Shown here: positions 45,904-53,648 of the stretch, piece by piece | Layout of the letters: each line of letters starts with the position of its first letter | How positions within the stretch are numbered: position 1 is the stretch's first letter | NCBI RefSeq assembly: GCF_000017685.1 | Contig: NC_010602.1 | Location: forward strand, 1,691,501 to 1,755,500 | Length of the DNA stretch: 64,000 nucleotides | Reading direction: 5' to 3' | DNA from: Leptospira biflexa serovar Patoc strain 'Patoc 1 (Paris)' | Lineage (GTDB): Bacteria > Spirochaetota > Leptospiria > Leptospirales > Leptospiraceae | Made by a program: the position numbers and the translations under genes | Notes under the pieces: model-generated | What the model was told of the DNA's origin: nothing | Databases searched by the model: none | The model's input: only the letters and a program-made list of their open reading frames with translations

Positions 45904-46546
45904 TTTCATCACACTATTCCCCGAAAAAATCACTTCTTATTTTGATACTGGGATCCCTGGAAAAGCAGTGAAACAAGGGGTCGTCGAAATCAATCCTGTA
46001 CACTTACGAGACTTCGCCGACAACAAACACCAAAAGGTAGATGATACGATTTACGGGGGAGGTCCTGGCATGCTCTTGCAAGTGGGGCCAATTTACCGTG
46101 CCCTGGAATCCTTGGGAGACAAAAAAGGAAAGGTGATTTTACTCAGTCCCTCGGGGGAACTGTTCAACCAAACACTCGCTCGTGAAATTTACGAGTCCTC
46201 GGACACCTTCACCTTGGTTTCCGGGTATTATGAAGGGGTCGACCACCGTGTCACGGAGCATTTAATTGACAGGGAAGTGGCCATTGGAAACTATGTTATT
46301 TCATCGGGGGATTTAGCTGCTCTCGTTGTTGCCGATTGCCTGTCTCGGTTTGTTCCGGGGTTTTTGGGTAAGGAAGAAAGCCTTCTAGAAGAATCGCACA
46401 ACGAAACGGAAGAATTAGAATACCCCCAGTATACAAAACCCTATGATTTTATGGGTTGGACTGTTCCAGATGTACTCCTCGGTGGACATCATGAAGAGAT
46501 CCGGAAATGGCGGCAAAAAAACCGCAAAACAAGAAATCATTCTTAG
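45893..46546 (+). CDS. trmD: tRNA (guanine-N1)-methyltransferase
   Basis: A 217-residue SPOUT methyltransferase that makes m1G37 in tRNAs reading C-starting codons and so prevents frameshifting. The trefoil-knot motifs are present: [27 protein letters not shown] and [16 protein letters not shown]. It is somewhat shorter than the E. coli enzyme (255), lacking part of the C-terminal tail. The TTG start has GGGAG about seven bases upstream, inside rimM. Confidence 0.95.
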   Translation: MRFNFITLFPEKITSYFDTGIPGKAVKQGVVEINPVHLRDFADNKHQKVDDTIYGGGPGMLLQVGPIYRALESLGDKKGKVILLSPSGELFNQTLAREIYESSDTFTLVSGYYEGVDHRVTEHLIDREVAIGNYVISSGDLAALVVADCLSRFVPGFLGKEESLLEESHNETEELEYPQYTKPYDFMGWTVPDVLLGGHHEEIRKWRQKNRKTRNHS

Positions 46547-46554
46547 AGGAAGCC

Positions 46555-46983
46555 ATGAATCAGATTCTAGAAACAGCACTCGCAGGCGAAGCAAAGAACG
46601 AACTTAATTTCGAAATTGGTGATACAGTCAAAGTTCACTACAAAATCGTTGAATCTGGAAAAGAACGTGTTCAGGTTTACGAAGGTGTTGTGATCTCCAT
46701 TGCGAACAAATCACAAAGCAAAACATTTACAGTAAGACGTGTTTCTTACGATATCGGAGTGGAACGAATTTTCCCTCTTCATAGCCCGCGCATTGCCAAG
46801 ATCGAACTCGTTCGTAAAGGTTCTGTTCGACGTGCAAAACTCTTTTATCTCCGTGAGAAAAAAGGAAAAGCAGGTCGTATCAAAGAAAGAAAAGGCGGAC
46901 AAGCAATTGTTGCCAAAGACAAAAAGAGACAGGACGAAGCTTCTAAAGCCGCAAAAGCCACAGCAGAAGCACCTAGCGCATAA
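46555..46983 (+). CDS. rplS: 50S ribosomal protein L19
   Basis: A 142-residue L19. Family motifs are [33 protein letters not shown] (cited as [12 protein letters not shown]) and [13 protein letters not shown] Lys/Ala-rich C-terminal extension of about 25 residues goes beyond the usual 115. The start at 46555 is set by GAGGA at 46546-46550 and by the family start; a longer in-frame ATG at 46507 inside trmD would add 16 basic residues. An intrinsic terminator follows within 14 bases. Confidence 0.95.
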   Translation: MNQILETALAGEAKNELNFEIGDTVKVHYKIVESGKERVQVYEGVVISIANKSQSKTFTVRRVSYDIGVERIFPLHSPRIAKIELVRKGSVRRAKLFYLREKKGKAGRIKERKGGQAIVAKDKKRQDEASKAAKATAEAPSA

Positions 46984-46996
46984 TCTCTTTCGATCT

Positions 46997-47021
46997 AACG
47001 GCCATCAAACGGCCGTTTTTT
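46997..47021 (+). terminator. Rho-independent terminator after rplS
   Basis: AACGGCC (46997-47003) pairs perfectly with GGCCGTT (47011-47017) around a seven-base loop. Six T residues (47016-47021) follow, overlapping the stem end. It ends the rpsP-rplS operon but overlaps the 5' end of the rnhB frame. Confidence 0.8.
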
Positions 47022-47720
47022 CCAGAATTCCAAGTCCCACAGTTTGTTCCTTTCTCCTTTGATGAAGCAGGCCGTGGCACACTCGCGGGTCCCGTTTCCG
47101 TTGGTTGTGTTTCTTTTTCTTCCCAGACACTAGAAAAAATCCAGTCGGGTACAATCTTAAAAAACCTTCGCGACTCTAAAAAAATCCCCGAACCCAAACG
47201 ATTCGAACTCCGAACCGAAATTTTACAATACGCTGCGTATTGGCATGTAAGCTTTGTGAGTGCAAAGTTTATTGACAGGTTCAATATCAACCAAGCCATC
47301 TTTTATGGGATCAGTCGTGCATTGCCTGTGAATCCAAGACAAGTGACTGGTCATCTTCACAAAACTGGAATCCCGCTGGGAACACAAACAAAGGAAACTC
47401 TCGCCCCCTTTCTATTCGTAGATGGAAATTACAAATTAAAGATCCACAAACCCATTGAGGGATACCTTTCGATTCCCAAAGGGGATGATTTGGTCCCATC
47501 GATTTCCGCAGCTTCGATCCTTGCGAAAACCTACCGAGATGAATACATGGAAAAAATGGATGCCAAATACCCTGGCTATGGATTTGCCAAACACAAAGGG
47601 TATGGAACCGAAGAACACCGGGAAGCACTTCGAAAATTGGGAATTTCTCCGATCCATAGGTTGAGTTTTTGCAATTTTCTCCGAAGGGAAGGGAGTGAAC
47701 CCTCTCTTTTTCCACTCTAA
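47004..47720 (+). CDS. rnhB: Ribonuclease HII, start codon uncertain
   Basis: The frame encodes a complete RNase HII core: FDEAGRGTLAGPV (catalytic DE at 47061-47066), LRDSKKIP, the second metal aspartate in FVDGNYKL, and SISAASILAKTYRDEYM. It removes ribonucleotides and RNA primers from DNA. The frame is open from 46977, after a TAG at 46974-46976, but contains no ATG, GTG or TTG before the catalytic motif. The first ordinary start, a GTG at 47256, would remove it. I list the ATC at 47004 only as a placeholder; ATA 46980 or ATC 46983 are alternatives. Its 5' end lies in the rplS terminator. Confidence 0.75.
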   Translation: MKRPFFPEFQVPQFVPFSFDEAGRGTLAGPVSVGCVSFSSQTLEKIQSGTILKNLRDSKKIPEPKRFELRTEILQYAAYWHVSFVSAKFIDRFNINQAIFYGISRALPVNPRQVTGHLHKTGIPLGTQTKETLAPFLFVDGNYKLKIHKPIEGYLSIPKGDDLVPSISAASILAKTYRDEYMEKMDAKYPGYGFAKHKGYGTEEHREALRKLGISPIHRLSFCNFLRREGSEPSLFPL

Positions 47721-48369
47721 TCCTTTCGGAAACTCAAACCCTCCTTTCTTCCAGTCCTTTGGAAAACGATCTCCTTCGAACCAAGAATTCAAAGATGGTA
47801 TGGATTTGTCTTTTTCGAAGAAAATTCTTGGGAAAAGAAAAATTTCCCAAGCTTCAATCTCAGAAAAAACGACTTCCAGTACGAAACTTTCTGATTTCCC
47901 TCTGGCGATCCAACAACAAAAGTCCAAAACGAATGACCTTTCCCGATGGGAAAACTTTGTCATCCGCCAAAAAGATGACCACCAAACAAACGATCTTTCC
48001 TCGCAAAAAACACTTTGGAACTATTTACTGGGAGAGTCACCCTTGACTGACTTCGTCTCCCTTTTCACAAAAGAGCAAAAAGAAAACTTACAAATGGTCG
48101 CCGAAGAGAACCAAACAGGGTTTACATTGTATCTCTTTTGGAAGGCGGAAGGATTTGGACCCTTTGGGATCTTTTTTCATTTTGAACCTCAAAATGAAAA
48201 GTCTGTCCGCATAAAGTTTGTTACAGAACCCATGGGTGAGGAGAGGGGATCCGCGAATCTGACTTCTCTGCAACACAAAATCCACCTTTTATTACGGGAC
48301 TTCCCTCAAATTGGTAGCATATCATTTGAAGATTGGGAACAGTCTTCCTTTAACGGAGATTATAGATGA
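47695..48369 (+). CDS. YlqG-position protein, possibly FliK-C-like
   Basis: A 224-residue cytoplasmic-looking protein with a low-complexity Ser/Lys/Asn-rich N-terminal half and a folded C-terminal third (TGFTLYLFWKAEGFGPFGIF, then FVTEPMGEERGSANL and LQHKIHLLLRDFPQIGSI). That layout, disordered then beta/helix C-domain, resembles hook-length-control FliK, and it precedes an FlhB-tail gene, as ylqG precedes ylqH in B. subtilis. The start is GTG at 47695, overlapping rnhB by 26 bases with GGGAG almost adjacent. The function is unknown. Confidence 0.65.
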   Translation: MNPLFFHSNPFGNSNPPFFQSFGKRSPSNQEFKDGMDLSFSKKILGKRKISQASISEKTTSSTKLSDFPLAIQQQKSKTNDLSRWENFVIRQKDDHQTNDLSSQKTLWNYLLGESPLTDFVSLFTKEQKENLQMVAEENQTGFTLYLFWKAEGFGPFGIFFHFEPQNEKSVRIKFVTEPMGEERGSANLTSLQHKIHLLLRDFPQIGSISFEDWEQSSFNGDYR

Positions 48370-48626
48370 AACAGAAAATGGTTGCTCTTGCCTACAATCC
48401 CAATGAAGACCCGGCTCCAAAACTTGTTGCCAAAGCGGAAGGACTCCTTGCCTCTCACTTGGTTCGGATCGCAAAGGATGCTGGTGTTTTCATTGTACAA
48501 GATGAGATGATGGTCAAAACACTCGCACATCTCCCTAATGGAAAAGAAATTCCAAGAGAATTGTATGAAGTCGTTGCTTCCGTCTTTCGTATCCTGGTTT
48601 TAGAGAGAGAAAAGAAAAACAATTGA
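48366..48626 (+). CDS. FlhB C-terminal-domain-like protein (YlqH-like)
   Basis: An 86-residue protein matching only the cytoplasmic tail of FlhB/YscU: VALAYNPNEDPAPKLVAKAEGLLA, cited as LAYNPNEDPAPKLVAKAEG, then VFIVQDEMMVKTL and IPRELYEVVASVFRIL. The membrane part and the NPTH autocleavage site are absent. Such stand-alone tails occur next to rnhB in several bacteria and have no settled role. It overlaps the upstream gene by four bases. Confidence 0.88.
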   Translation: MKQKMVALAYNPNEDPAPKLVAKAEGLLASHLVRIAKDAGVFIVQDEMMVKTLAHLPNGKEIPRELYEVVASVFRILVLEREKKNN

Positions 48627-48660
48627 AGTTTCTACGCTTCCTACTAGGATTTACGCAATT

Positions 48661-49848
48661 ATGCGGAAAATCTCCATACGTGACTTAGAGGCTGGTTCTA
48701 AGTTTACCAAGTCTCTTTACTTAGATAAGGACACTGTTTTTGTTGGAGCCGACCAACCCATCACACAACAAGATCTAGACCGTCTCGTCCAATTCGGGAT
48801 CACATTCATCCTCACGGATGGAGAAAAAGTCACCGCCGACCAAAGTGACAAATCAGCAAACACCAATGGACCTGGATATTTTGATACCAATCTTCCTTTT
48901 TACCAGGATGATGAAAACTCGACTCGTTATAAATACCTTCTTGAAAAAACCAATACTGCGAAAGTAGAGTTCAATGCTGTTTTCAAAGATTGTTTTGATT
49001 TAGTGCAAAAAACATATAAGTCAGCATCGGAAGGGCGTTATACGGAGATTCGAGAGTTTCGTGAAATCGCGGAGCGGATCGCAGACCATACCAAAACAAA
49101 CGCACAAATTCCGATTTTACTTTTATCCCATTCTCATTCTGGTTATTACCTCTACACTCATATTTGTTATGCGACTTTTTTTTCAGTGATGCTTGGAAAC
49201 TTTTTGGAATTTTCCAGACCCAAACTCATTGATTTGGCACTCGCCTCCCTGTTTGCTGATATTGGAATGGTCACCGTTCCTGAAGAAGTCTCCGAAAAAA
49301 AAGGAAACCTGACAGAGTTAGATCTAAAAACCATCAAACGCCACCCTGTCACGGGTTACCAAATCCTCACCCAAAGGTTAAAATTAAAAAATTCCCTGGC
49401 GATTGTTGCCTTACAACACCATGAAGCCGTTGATGGATCTGGTTACCCACAACGAATCCTTGCCAACCAAATCGAAGAGCTCACCAAAGTATTTATGATT
49501 GCAGACCAATTTGCTGCGATGATCCATCCAAGGCCCTATCGACAAGCCATCCTTCCATACGAAGCAATGAAGATCATGATCAGCGAAAACGTGAACCGTT
49601 TTGATTTAAAAATGGTTCGGCTCTTTTTAAATAAACTTTCTATGTTTCCAGTGGGGTCCGGTGTTGTACTTTCTGACCTCAGAATGGGTATGGTGATCGA
49701 ATCCAATAAAGACAAACCTCTAAGGCCTGTGATCCGCGTGACAAAGGATGCCGAAGGAAAACGATTGAAACATTTAGAGTTTGTGGATCTTATGAAAGAC
49801 CTAAATTTATACATCCAACAGGCCATTCCTTTTTCACAAATTTATTAA
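48661..49848 (+). CDS. HD-GYP-domain-like protein with degenerate HD dyad
   Basis: A 395-residue protein. The N-terminal about 60 residues resemble the DUF3391-type module often preceding HD-GYP domains. The HD-GYP part keeps KRHPVTGYQIL, HHEAVDGSGYP (H253, H254) and a late AMIHPRPYR, but the first HD dyad reads FADIGM, with A199 in place of His. HD-GYP enzymes hydrolyse cyclic-di-GMP at a metal centre; loss of this ligand suggests reduced or no hydrolysis. It could work as a c-di-GMP receptor. The 34-base gap before it may contain its own promoter. Confidence 0.88.
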   Translation: MRKISIRDLEAGSKFTKSLYLDKDTVFVGADQPITQQDLDRLVQFGITFILTDGEKVTADQSDKSANTNGPGYFDTNLPFYQDDENSTRYKYLLEKTNTAKVEFNAVFKDCFDLVQKTYKSASEGRYTEIREFREIAERIADHTKTNAQIPILLLSHSHSGYYLYTHICYATFFSVMLGNFLEFSRPKLIDLALASLFADIGMVTVPEEVSEKKGNLTELDLKTIKRHPVTGYQILTQRLKLKNSLAIVALQHHEAVDGSGYPQRILANQIEELTKVFMIADQFAAMIHPRPYRQAILPYEAMKIMISENVNRFDLKMVRLFLNKLSMFPVGSGVVLSDLRMGMVIESNKDKPLRPVIRVTKDAEGKRLKHLEFVDLMKDLNLYIQQAIPFSQIY

Positions 49849-49854
49849 CCAATT

Positions 49855-49872
49855 TTAGAATTGATATTCTAA
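49855..49872. repeat. Short AT-rich palindrome downstream of the HD-GYP gene
   Basis: TTAGAAT (49855-49861) and ATTCTAA (49866-49872) are perfect inverted repeats with a four-base loop. They lie seven bases after the HD-GYP stop. No T-run follows, so it is a weak terminator at best, or an operator for yraN. Confidence 0.35.
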
Positions 49873-50022
49873 CGGTAGTTAATTTCTATTTGTTTCGGTT
49901 GGACTTTGGTTCCTAATTGAAAATTCAAGAATTCTCTAGGCCAAAGGAATCTTAGATCCAAAGGGTCAGATTGTGTTCTCTTTTTTTTTCGATCGATTCT
50001 AATCCGTTGGAGTGAGCTCAAT

Positions 50023-50367
50023 TTGAAAAAGGGAACGATTGGAAAAAAGGGGGAAGAGTTTGCGAGTTTTTATTTACAGTCCCTTGAACACACCATTCTC
50101 TTTTCGAATTACCGAAAAAAAATCGGTGAAATTGACATAATCAGTATAAAGAACGATACCCTTCATTGTTCGGAAGTCAAAACCTGGAATGAGAGATTTG
50201 GATTCCATCCAAAGGAATGCCTTCATGCGACAAAACGTGCCCGAATGAGGAAGGTATATCTCTATTTATTACAAGAAATACCCGCCTTTTACCACCTAAC
50301 ACCTAGCTTTAATTTGATCCATATCACCGAAAAAAAGGAAGTGCGTTTTTATTCGTCAATCTTCTAA
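50023..50367 (+). CDS. yraN: YraN/UPF0102 family endonuclease-like protein
   Basis: A 114-residue protein with the restriction-endonuclease-like core: GKKGEEFASFYLQ, then KIGEIDIIS and HCSEVKTW, giving the E-x(n)-D-x(n)-ExK pattern of the fold. The family is probably a nuclease linked to DNA uptake or repair. The start is TTG with GGAG ten bases upstream. Like many yraN genes, it lies close to comM. The 174 bases before it hold a palindrome at 49855 and nothing else I can support. Confidence 0.88.
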   Translation: MKKGTIGKKGEEFASFYLQSLEHTILFSNYRKKIGEIDIISIKNDTLHCSEVKTWNERFGFHPKECLHATKRARMRKVYLYLLQEIPAFYHLTPSFNLIHITEKKEVRFYSSIF

Positions 50368-50427
50368 ATACTTCATCAAGGGAATTTTGTACTGGGCCGA
50401 TTGGTTCTGTATCCCATAAGGGAAACG

Positions 50428-50443
50428 CTCTCAAGGATGAGAG
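50428..50443 (+). terminator. Candidate hairpin between yraN and a small gene
   Basis: CTCTCA (50428-50433) pairs with TGAGAG (50438-50443) with a four-base loop, and TTTGATTGTT follows. It may terminate yraN or be a 5' leader structure of the small gene at 50470. The U-tract is imperfect. Confidence 0.4.
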
Positions 50444-50469
50444 TTTGATTGTTACAAGGAAGTAACCAC

Positions 50470-50670
50470 ATGAGTCAATTTAGTGTATTTGGGAATTTAG
50501 CAGAGACCGATGAATTTGGACCCGATCCAGTACTCTTACGCAAAAGAGGAATGGCATCCACAATCCAAAAAAAATTCGATACCTATAAGAAAAAAATCGA
50601 TGACCCTGCCTATATGGATTATGCGATCAATAAAATCGCCATGGAAATTTCACATTTTATTTCCAAATAA
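50470..50670 (+). CDS. Small protein of unknown function
   Basis: A 66-residue soluble protein (MSQFSVFGNLAETDEFGPD at the start, then DDPAYMDYAINKIAMEIS). It looks helical and has no cysteine or membrane segment. AAGGAAG at about 50455-50462 sets the ATG at 50470 rather than the in-frame TTG at 50449. The strong ribosome-binding site and sensible amino-acid use support a real gene. It is convergent with comM, with no space between their stop codons. Confidence 0.7.
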   Translation: MSQFSVFGNLAETDEFGPDPVLLRKRGMASTIQKKFDTYKKKIDDPAYMDYAINKIAMEISHFISK

Positions 50671-52116
50671 TCAACCTAGGCTATAGATCCACTGGTATCC
50701 CAAGGAATAATCCAAAGCCTCTTGAATATGTACTTCCTTTGTTCTAGGGGAGAGGTTCCAATCAGCAATGGTCCTTGCGAGAGAAACAATTTGTTTTTTC
50801 TTTCGTAGGGATAAATGTTTGGTTTCTTTACTTATATCTAATTGTTGTAATATTTTTTTAGTTTCCTCATTCGAATTGATTCTATTTTTTTTAAAATCAA
50901 ATCTTTCATTCACAATCCGTTTTAGTTTTTCTTCCTCCAAACGAATGTTTCGCTCTACGTTCGAAACAAACAAAGTTTGGAAGATAGTGATCCGATCCAA
51001 AAAGGCTCCGCTGATTTTTTGTAAATACAATCGGATCTTTTGTAAGGAACAATGGCAGTGGTTCTGACTTTGGTAATTGCCACATGGGCACGGATTGGAA
51101 GATAAAAACAAAGTGAAATCGGTTTTCATTTTTGTGACTTCATTCAGACGAGTGATTTCCAAATAAGAATCTTCCATCGGCATTCGTAAACTTTCTAAAA
51201 TTCGATCCTTGAATTCAAGAGCTTCATCCAGAAACAAAATCCCTCCCTCTGCTCGTGTGATTTCTCCAGGTTGGTAGGGGAGACCTCCACCTAAAAGTCC
51301 TACCTCTGTTGTGGAATGATGGGGACTACGAAAAGGTCTTTTATTTGTAGGAACTTCAAACTCTCCGTTTGCCCGCCAAATCCCCAGATTTGATTGTTCC
51401 CCAGTTAGTTTCGGAGGAAGGAGTGGTTCGAGTAATCGGTGTAACATGGTCTTTCCAACACCAGGACTTCCCAGTAAGAGACTGTGGTGGTTCCCAAGCA
51501 AGGCATAAAGAAGGCCTTGGAAGGCATTCATCTGAAAAGGATCGAGATACACTTCTTCCCAAACTGGGTTTTCCATTGTGTATGTTTTTTTCTGAACATC
51601 CGGTGGTTTTTGACTCAGACTCTCTAATTCTTGTAAGTCGGTGAGAAAATAATATTCTCCATCAGGTAAGGATTCGTTTCGTAACGAATCGGGAAGGCAA
51701 TAGACTTGGTCTTTCTTTTCCGCCTTTTGCCAGAGGAAGGGAAGGAGCTCCTTTCCCCCCACAAGGCTTCCATCGAGGCCGAGATTTCCCAAATACACAA
51801 TCCTTCGATTGGGTCGTTTGATTTGATCCGTCGCCTGTAAGATTCCCACAGCCATTGCCAGGTCCAAGGATACCTTCTTCTTTTGGATATGGGAGGGTTT
51901 GACATTGATGATGATGGTTTCCATCGGAAAATCGAAATGAGAGGCATCTAAAGCCAATCGGATGCGGTCTCGAGCTTCCTTTGCTTCTTGTGGGACATTG
52001 CCTAAAATTTGGAAATGGGGAAATCCCCTTCGGATTCCCACCTCCACTTGGATTTCTTTTGTCCCATTCCATTCATACATCAAACTTCCAACTTCTGCTC
52101 GTTTGGGGGGGCTCAC
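50671..52116 (-). CDS. comM: YifB/ComM family Mg-chelatase-like AAA+ ATPase
   Basis: A 481-residue protein with the three ComM parts: an N-terminal S5/ChlI-like domain (EVGIRRGFPHFQILGN, NVKPSHIQKKKVSLDLAMAVG), an AAA+ domain (Walker A GSPGVGKTM, Walker B GGILFLDEALEF) and a Cys-rich NPCPCGNY stretch with a C-terminal Mg_chelatase_C domain. ComM is a hexameric helicase promoting branch migration during natural transformation. The Walker B segment reads DEALEF instead of DELPEF. The start is GTG at 52116. Natural transformation in this organism is not shown by the sequence. Confidence 0.92.
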   Translation of the reverse strand: MSPPKRAEVGSLMYEWNGTKEIQVEVGIRRGFPHFQILGNVPQEAKEARDRIRLALDASHFDFPMETIIINVKPSHIQKKKVSLDLAMAVGILQATDQIKRPNRRIVYLGNLGLDGSLVGGKELLPFLWQKAEKKDQVYCLPDSLRNESLPDGEYYFLTDLQELESLSQKPPDVQKKTYTMENPVWEEVYLDPFQMNAFQGLLYALLGNHHSLLLGSPGVGKTMLHRLLEPLLPPKLTGEQSNLGIWRANGEFEVPTNKRPFRSPHHSTTEVGLLGGGLPYQPGEITRAEGGILFLDEALEFKDRILESLRMPMEDSYLEITRLNEVTKMKTDFTLFLSSNPCPCGNYQSQNHCHCSLQKIRLYLQKISGAFLDRITIFQTLFVSNVERNIRLEEEKLKRIVNERFDFKKNRINSNEETKKILQQLDISKETKHLSLRKKKQIVSLARTIADWNLSPRTKEVHIQEALDYSLGYQWIYSLG

Positions 52117-52212
52117 ATCTGAGGTAGGTTCGATTGGATCGCTTTTGGTTCAAAAAATAAAAAAGACTTTTCATAATTAAGGCATCATGGTGACTTTTCC
52201 TGAGAGTTTGCT

Positions 52213-52605
52213 TTGGTTTGTAGTATCATTCGTGTAATCCCCCTCGTTCTAGTCCTTGTGTTCAGCCAATGTTCACAACGATTGATCAAAAAAGAAAGAT
52301 TAAGGGAAATCAACGAATACTATGATGGGAAAACGTATGCGCTACGTGAGGAAATCAAATTCTCCCAAACAGAAGTTTGGAAGAAAGGAACCCTCGTTAA
52401 AATCTACATCGAATCAACTCCCTCTCTTTTGAAATTAAAAGTATACCCGATCCAAGACACACGTGAGTCATCGGTAGGGAAACTGGCAGATTACATCATC
52501 AATGATGATGTCAAAAAAAGAGAATATGAATTGGCTGACGTGGAAGAGTGGGTGAACCAAAAGTTTTCCCAAGTCGAACAAAATGCCAAAAAAACAAAGA
52601 AATAA
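52213..52605 (+). CDS. Small putative lipoprotein
   Basis: A 130-residue protein with hydrophobic VIPLVLVLVFSQCSQ ending in a plausible lipobox at Cys19. The mature part is strongly charged and helical (LADYIINDDVKKREYELADVEE), ending in a Lys-rich tail. The start is TTG. It lies nine bases upstream of the LysM-M23 peptidase gene and may be cotranscribed. The region 52117-52212 has AT-rich promoter-like stretches but no convincing box pair. No family recognised. Confidence 0.65.
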   Translation: MVCSIIRVIPLVLVLVFSQCSQRLIKKERLREINEYYDGKTYALREEIKFSQTEVWKKGTLVKIYIESTPSLLKLKVYPIQDTRESSVGKLADYIINDDVKKREYELADVEEWVNQKFSQVEQNAKKTKK

Positions 52606-52614
52606 AGGTTTGGG

Positions 52615-53619
52615 ATGCTCTCATTGTCGTATTATTTTCATTTTCCAGCTTTCTTTGTTTCTTGTTCAAGAATCCTCCTTCGAGTGCCCGATAGAATATC
52701 TGTGAAGGCAATTCCATTCATCACTGTTCTTTTGTTTGCACTGTCTGGATCAGGGCTTATGGCCAATCCTTTCCAGAAACTCCAACAAGAGATCAATGAA
52801 AGCCTTCCTACTGGCGATTCTACTGTGTTTCGTATTTTTAGTAACCAATCCCAAGAACAAGAAATCCATAGATTATTTTCTGTCGGAGTGAACCAAACAG
52901 AAGAAGAAGAGGTGGAACTTGCATCCCTTGGCCTTCCCAAATACATTGATGTCTCTCCTGTTGTGAGTAATACAGTGGTCCATGAATCAGGGATCGTTGT
53001 GAAAAAATACACAGTCCAAAAAAAAGACAATCTTTCCAAAATCGCTCGTTCCTTTTCCATTGATGTCGCCAGACTGAAAAAAGCAAATTCCCTCACGAGT
53101 GACCAATTGAAAATTGGTCAGGTATTGGAAGTTCCCGTACAAGTGAAAAATGCTTCCTCCTCTCGTGTTGTCTTAAAAAAAGTTTTTATCCTACCTGTCC
53201 CGCAAAGCCGTGTGACCTCTCGATTTGGCCGACGTGTGGATCCGTTCAACAAATACAACCGTGTCTACCATTCAGGTCTTGACCTTGCCGCAAAAGTAGG
53301 GGCACCTGTTCTCTCAGCAGCCGATGGGGAAGTTGTCTTTACTGGCCGGAATGGTGGGTATGGAAATTCCGTCACCATCCAACACAAAAATGGGTATAAA
53401 ACAGTTTACGCCCATTGTTCACAGATTTTAGTTGAGGTTGGGGAAACGGTGAAGATGGGGCGTGTGGTGGCACTTGTCGGCAGGACAGGAACCGCAACAG
53501 GGGCTCATTTGCATTTTGAAGTGTTTCGAAACGGAAAAATCATGAACCCGGAATCGGCACTTGGCATGACTGAAAAACATGTCACAAAACTTCCCAAATC
53601 TGAAGTAGCCGGAATGTAA
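52615..53619 (+). CDS. LysM and M23-family peptidoglycan endopeptidase
   Basis: A 334-residue exported protein. A signal/anchor (FITVLLFALSGSGLMA) lies about 30 residues from the ATG. A LysM domain follows (YTVQKKDNLSKIARSF, LKIGQVLEVPV), then an M23/LytM domain with H219 and D223 in HSGLD and H298/H300 in HLHFE. All zinc ligands are present, so it should cut peptidoglycan cross-links, unlike the degenerate EnvC/NlpD activators. A GTG at 52702 directly before the signal peptide is an alternative start. It lies upstream of the gsp operon, 29 bases before gspC. Confidence 0.92.
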   Translation: MLSLSYYFHFPAFFVSCSRILLRVPDRISVKAIPFITVLLFALSGSGLMANPFQKLQQEINESLPTGDSTVFRIFSNQSQEQEIHRLFSVGVNQTEEEEVELASLGLPKYIDVSPVVSNTVVHESGIVVKKYTVQKKDNLSKIARSFSIDVARLKKANSLTSDQLKIGQVLEVPVQVKNASSSRVVLKKVFILPVPQSRVTSRFGRRVDPFNKYNRVYHSGLDLAAKVGAPVLSAADGEVVFTGRNGGYGNSVTIQHKNGYKTVYAHCSQILVEVGETVKMGRVVALVGRTGTATGAHLHFEVFRNGKIMNPESALGMTEKHVTKLPKSEVAGM

Positions 53620-53648
53620 TCGGAGTTTTTCTCCGATTTGTGGGGAGC

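Noticed and set aside
47256..47720. RNase HII starting at GTG 47256
   Set aside because: This would delete the DEAGRG catalytic motif and the first third of the fold, which is clearly coded upstream in the same frame.
49849..50022. tRNA or small RNA gene between the HD-GYP gene and yraN
   Set aside because: No cloverleaf, CCA end or paired terminator could be found; only a short AT-rich palindrome.
52145..52177. TTGGTT and CATAAT as a promoter for the small lipoprotein gene
   Set aside because: The spacer is 21 bases and neither box is strong.
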